Shown here: one piece after another, positions 59,090-64,000 of the stretch
How the letters are laid out: each line of letters starts with the position of its first letter
Numbering within the stretch: position 1 is the stretch's first letter
Source of the DNA: Gordionus sp. m RMFG-2023
Taxonomy: Eukaryota > Nematomorpha > Gordioida > Chordodea > Parachordodidae
NCBI RefSeq assembly: GCF_954871325.1
Contig: NC_088779.1
Span: 12,092,846 to 12,156,845 of the forward strand
Direction of reading: 5' to 3'
Length of the DNA stretch: 64,000 bases
Position numbers and translations under genes: made by a program
The notes under the pieces: generated by a model
The model's input: only the letters and a program-made list of their open reading frames with translations
Database searches by the model: none
What the model was told of the DNA's origin: nothing

Positions 59090-60365
59090 ACATGAATATA
59101 TATTTTTAAAAAATCCGAATTAAAAAAAATTATTTATTGCAACTTGTGTTCCCACTAATTATTTGTCTAAATTTTTTATTCTATAAAAGAGAAATATATC
59201 CATATGTTTGATGTGGAGGACTCGATCGATAGTAATGCTAAAAATTACTCAAATATTTGTTCATGAATAAAATAAATTAGATTTAACCATTATTGATCAT
59301 ATTCCTGGAAATTCTATGCTCCTTACTGACAAAATTAGATAAGCTATAAAAATAATATCATTAAATTTATTCTACATGAAATGTTAGATATTAGAGAATA
59401 TAAAAATATAAATACTTATATTAAAGAAGAAGAAGATTCAAATAGTAATAGCAGCCGTAAATTTGCCAAAGTTTATATTATAGGGGAAAATTAATTTTAT
59501 AATAAAAAAGACTCTACATTATAAAAAAAAAATTGTATTATATATTTTTTGGTGAATCTTAATATTAGAACTTGATATAGTTTGCATCTTTTTTGAAAAT
59601 ATATTTGTAAATTTTTGCATTATATTTATGAATGAAATAATTTACATTTTTTTAAATTTGCAAGCTATTTTAAAGACTGCTTCTGTAACTGGTCTCTGAG
59701 TCTGCGACAAAATTATTTTAAGCGATATATGTGCGCCCATGATTTCAAATATAGCCTTAAACTCTAACTCATACTAATATTATGTCTTGGTAAAATTAAA
59801 CGTATGAGAAAATAATTATTATAATAAACGAATTTTAAAATTGCATCAGGCCTCCATCATATATATACTATCCCCACTAGCCCTTATCAGTCCCTATCCA
59901 AAATATTTTCCAATTATTTTAGTATGGCTATGTACCATTATTGGCTGTATATAGCACGATCCTATCATCAAATATTTTTTTTATAGTTGCAATGCAACGT
60001 GCAAATATTTTGCGTGTTTTGATAATAAAGTCTATATATTATTATTAAATTTAAATAAAAATATTCTCTCGAATAATTTATATAGGTCTTTTAGTAAAAA
60101 TTTAGTAAACTCTTTTAAGGTCTAAGAAATTGCCTGATAAATAACCCCGGGACGGGACGTCCTTTAAGTAAATTTATATTGTGAGAATGGAAGGGAAACA
60201 AAATGTTTCAGAGTATTTCAGGTAAAGTTTTGTAAAAGCTCAGTTCTCTTACATATAATTATTACGCTATTTTGACGGAAATTTTAATGTTTAAAAAATA
60301 GAGAATTCCAAAAAATTTTACTTTTGAATTATTGATAATACAATTATATTATATAGACATTACCA

Positions 60366-63277
60366 ATGGGTAACATATTTATGGAAGCTTATGCATCAGA
60401 AGAGAAAATTTCGTTGGTGCGAACACCCTTTATAATTACAATTTGGATTTTAATAGCCAACATATCAAGAATAAGTATATATATTCCTGAAATATCCTAT
60501 ATAGGAAATTTCATTATTCGTTAAAAAAATACAAGGTTTTCATATATCCAAAAAATTCCCTTCGTGGATGCCAGAATCCTGTGTTTTAATCATTACAGGT
60601 ATTATATATGGGTCGGTGTTTTTTTTCACGAAAATCGCGACTAAGGATGATTATCTATGGTTTACATATATTTTCTTCTTTGTTTTACTTCCGCCGATTG
60701 CTTTAAATGCTGGATATTATTTATATGGCCATAAATTTTTTGATAACATATGGACTATATTAAATCTTGCAGTTATAGGTACTTTGTGGAATACATTGGG
60801 GATAGGACTTTCATTGTACGGATTAGTTAAATTAGGTATACTACTAGAATATTTTTTAAAAAATATTTTTTTAAGGCGTATTTAGTATAGAAATTACTAT
60901 TGTGGATTGCCTTTTGTTTGGTAGTTTGATATCGGCAGTAGATCCGGTATCCGTTTTGGCAATATTTGAAGAGATTCACGTCAATGAAATATTATACATT
61001 ATCATGTTTGGTGAATCTCTACTTAACGATGGTATTTGTGTGGTAAATTATTAAGATTCTATAACACATATTATATATAGTATAAGTCTATTTTATAGGT
61101 ACTATATAACTTATTTCTGTCTTTCAAAACTTCATCGCACGTTACATTAGATTATAATGACTTGCTAACGGGGGTATCTTCTTTTGCCTTTGTAGCGATG
61201 GGGGGAATAGCAGTGGGATTAATGGTAGGAATTATTGCAAGTTATGTAACCAAGTAAAATTTTAACTTTCTTTCTTAATTATAGCCTTAAAAGATATACA
61301 AATAAAACACCAAACATTGAACCACTTTTCATGCTTGCAATGGCATACTTATCGTATTTAATTTCCGACTTATTCCAAATTTCAGGAATTATGGCGTAAG
61401 TTTAACTTAATATATTATATCAATTTTAATAAAGGCTATATAATATATCGGAGCCCTCTAGATCCCTTCTCCAAACCAATAACGCTGAGAATCCCCATCC
61501 TAAAATAATTCAAATATAGAAATGGATACTATCTATGTATATTAACTAACAGGAACTCCCTGCGATTTTAATAAAATCATTAATTCGTATTCCCTCCGTG
61601 TTAGAGGTCCCTGATATATATAATTTTATAATCCATGCAATAATTTATAATATATATTTTTAAAATAATTAAAGCATAATTTCTTGCGCAATCGTAAATC
61701 AACATTATGCTTCACACAATCTTAGCATGCATTCGAATAATTGCGTGGCTAATTTGTTGGCAATGCTAAGCAGTGTATGCGAATCCATGATCTTCTTATG
61801 GATGGGAATTTCAATATTTGGAGACTATCATCTGTGGAATTCTTATTTCATATTTTTCTCTTTATTATTTTGCTTCATCTTCAGGGCTTCTGGTTATAAT
61901 TTGATATGGAATTTATAATATATATTTTTTAAAGGAATCATAGTTTTGGTATGGATAGCAAATCAAAGAAGATTAATAAAATTAGATAATTTGGAACAAT
62001 TTATTTTGAGTTACTCTGGATTGCGAGGAGCCATTTCATTTTCTTTAGCTCTGTCATTGATAAAAAATGAGCATTTAACCGAAGATTTAAAAAGAATGTT
62101 CTTGACAACAACAATAATCATTGTATTATTTACCACATTTTTTCAAGTACATATATAAGATGATTGTTTTACGGTATATATTGTTGATTAATTTTCCTCT
62201 TTGATTAAAACTTTTCCTTCCATTTTTTTTAATAATAAATTGTAGGAGATATTTTTAAAAAATAAATAAAGGGTATGACCATAAAGCCTCTTGTCGATTA
62301 TTTGCGGATCAAAAAATCAGAAGATAATTCAAAATTACTTTCAGCGATAGTTTTTGGAAGGGTGAATTTATTTAATTTTGATCATATTTTTATATTTATT
62401 TCAAAAATGATTTTAACTCCAGTTTTTAAAACATTTGGTAAATGGAATGGAAAGTATTGTCAGTCCACAAGAATTCTTTTTGTTTAAAGAGAAGTTACGT
62501 TATATAATTTTTTTATCTTTCTTTCATTTTTTCAACATTTAGTAAATATTTTTTTTTCAATGAACAGAATGCGAAACTTTGACACTAATCAAATTAAACC
62601 GATACTAATAAGAGGCACCCCTATAACAAAAGATAAAAAATTAATTGAAATCTGCCATAATTTAAATATCGATTCTTTATCGAAGCACGTGATGGAGTTT
62701 GGTGGTAATCATTGTAAATTGTGTCGCCTATTTACCAAAATTGACAATTTTTACGACCCACAAAGGCATTCTTTTTCAGAAAACCGCCCTAGTAGTTTAA
62801 GTCCTAAAGAAATGAGAGGAATGATGGATATTTTTCCGAGCGAGATTATAAACCAAGCTGATTTGCATCATATTTTTAAGTTCAAAAATAAAAAGGTATA
62901 TAATTTCTTTTCTAATCAATTATAGTATTATAATATGTAGGTTGATATTATTTTATTTTTAGCCTCCCAGAAATAAAGCTAACAGTAGACAATTTTTGAT
63001 TGGCGAAGATTTATTTTTGAACAAATATTATAAGCCAGATGAAGAAAATGAAAGCAATTCCTTATTACAATCAAAGCGCACCTTGGGTATAATATTTTTT
63101 TTAAATTTAGAATAATTAGGACATTTAGATTCTAGTCTTGCGATAAGAAAAGGATTTAATATCCCATCTAATGTTAAGATTATCAAAACGACGCGCACCC
63201 AATCTTTACCAAAAATTCATCGTTCATCAGGTAAAATTTTAATTTTTTTATTTAAAGAAAATAATTTTTTTTTATAA
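60366..63277 (+). CDS. SLC9A: Na+/H+ exchanger (SLC9, NHE1-3-like), eleven exons
   Basis: Exons: 60366-60474, 60536-60835, 60876-61042, 61099-61253, 61285-61395, 61675-61892, 61935-62146, 62272-62453, 62568-62895, 62963-63086, 63120-63277. They join in one frame to about 687 aa, all GT-AG. Motifs follow NHE order: [58 protein letters not shown] (181-188, with the transport Asn-Asp pair), [22 protein letters not shown] (380-388) and [10 protein letters not shown] cytoplasmic tail begins with [13 protein letters not shown]. It should exchange Na+ for H+ at the plasma membrane and regulate cell pH. The usual first membrane segment is not encoded, so an upstream exon may exist; a stop precedes the ATG in frame. 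Asn94 stands where most NHEs have Asp. The last exon could instead splice at 63231. Introns are mostly 31-125 nt. Confidence 0.92.
61449..61613. mobile_element. Possible small hAT-like insertion in SLC9 intron 5
   Basis: Imperfect inverted ends, CGGAGCCCTCTA on the left and, inverted, CAGGGACCTCTA on the right, lie in the only long intron (279 nt) of SLC9. The flanks are TA-rich and similar, but simple sequence makes a TSD uncertain. If real, the insertion accounts for most of the intron length. Confidence 0.4.
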
Positions 63278-64000
63278 TTTTTGTTTGTTTGATTATTTAA
63301 ACTTTAAGATTGCATTACAGCGTGAACCATTTTAAGGCTTACAAAGCACGAGATAATATCATTGTTTGAATTAAGAAAGACTACGAATCATTTTAATTGC
63401 TTTAATTTAGGATAATTTTATCAAATAATCTTTATTGAAAGTTCAGAGAAAACTCTGGTTGGAGGTGTTAAAACAACCTTATATTTTATTATTTTTCTAA
63501 TCAACACTCTTTTTAATATATATTTATGTTTTGTTTCTTTTTTTTTGTTTTTACTTACTTCAAGTTTAACGCGGTAGTCTTTTTTGTTTTTTCTTTATTT
63601 TTTTTCTTTTCAAAACAACAAGTATACAAAGAAAAATTAATTAATTTTTTTTTCGTCAATTATATATTTATTTTTCACCACATCATCGTTATTCATCAAA
63701 AAAAATAATAATAATTTACACAAAAATAACAATAATTTATATAAAAAAATAATAATAATAATTTATAACAAAAAAAATATTAATTTACAAATAACCATTC
63801 CTTTTTGCGTTCATCCTTGACAGGAGGGGGGCTGACCCCTCAGCATAAATTTATACCCCTCTCATCTAATAGGAATGTTTAGTAAAATTTTGTAAAATTT
63901 ATCTGGGCATAGAGGCAATAATAGTTTGCTCTACTTATGCCTATCGTATTAAAATATATGATACTGATGGACATACAACAGAAAAATTTATTTTTAAAAA
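63278..64000. other. Low-complexity 3' flank of SLC9
   Basis: Poly-T and AATAATAAT-rich sequence that would hold the SLC9 3' UTR. A small GC-richer patch GGAGGGGGGCTGACCCCTCAG near 63820-63840 has hairpin potential. No further gene was seen. Confidence 0.55.

Larger units (their letters stand above)
52858..60365. other. Intergenic region between divergent SLC5 and SLC9
   Basis: This 7.5-kb AT-rich region holds the foldback hAT MITE at 53850-54261 and the LTR element at 57159-59089. The promoters of both genes must lie here or in unseen upstream exons, but no specific promoter element could be called. A terminus reading TAGAGGTTTGCAATAAACGGG on the minus strand ends near 56175 and looks like a hAT end without a confirmed partner. 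An 85-codon ORF at 55785-56042 has no recognisable features. Confidence 0.6.

Noticed and set aside
63526-63708. 60-codon Phe/Val-rich ORF after SLC9
   Set aside because: Low-complexity poly-T translation.

Overview
The window is strongly AT-rich eukaryotic DNA. It holds three large multi-exon genes with GT-AG introns, all for animal-type solute carriers, set among many decayed transposons. The gene families (SLC35F3/F4-like, SGLT-like SLC5, NHE-like SLC9), a Mag-like Ty3/gypsy element and abundant hAT elements point to an invertebrate animal. Several introns are only 31-61 nt. Species or phylum cannot be fixed from the sequence alone. No bacterial, plastid or CRISPR features are present.

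Layout. 1-16420 has no recognisable gene. It carries a hAT MITE with exact 8-bp target duplications (3243-3465), a 1.65-kb hAT element with an internal transposase C-terminus (5011-6655), a dispersed repeat and a tRNA-SINE-like fragment. 16421-26435 (+) is a six-exon SLC35F-type transporter of 573 aa. 27507-52857 (-) is a sixteen-exon SGLT-type sodium/solute symporter of 753 aa. Its 10.95-kb second intron contains an old Tc1/IS630-like transposon split by a young Ty3/gypsy element (43916-50755) that lies antisense to the gene. 52858-60365 is intergenic, with a foldback hAT MITE (53850-54261) and a coding-free LTR element (57159-59089). 60366-63277 (+) is an eleven-exon Na+/H+ exchanger of about 687 aa. 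The rest to 64000 is low-complexity 3' flank.

How the genes relate. SLC35F and SLC5 converge, with 1.07 kb between stop codons. SLC5 and SLC9 diverge across 7.5 kb. SLC5 and SLC9 both use the plasma-membrane Na+ gradient, but nothing here shows shared regulation. All three gene models were assembled by eye from homology and splice phase. Each gives one continuous frame with its intron phases matching.

The most notable points are a Ser-to-Asp change at the conserved Na+ site of the SLC5 protein, micro-introns (one stop-free and in frame), at least six hAT-type insertions with clear 8-bp duplications, the nested Ty3-in-Tc1 insertion, and a second zinc-knuckle ORF downstream of pol in the Ty3 element. 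I found no convincing new multi-gene system.
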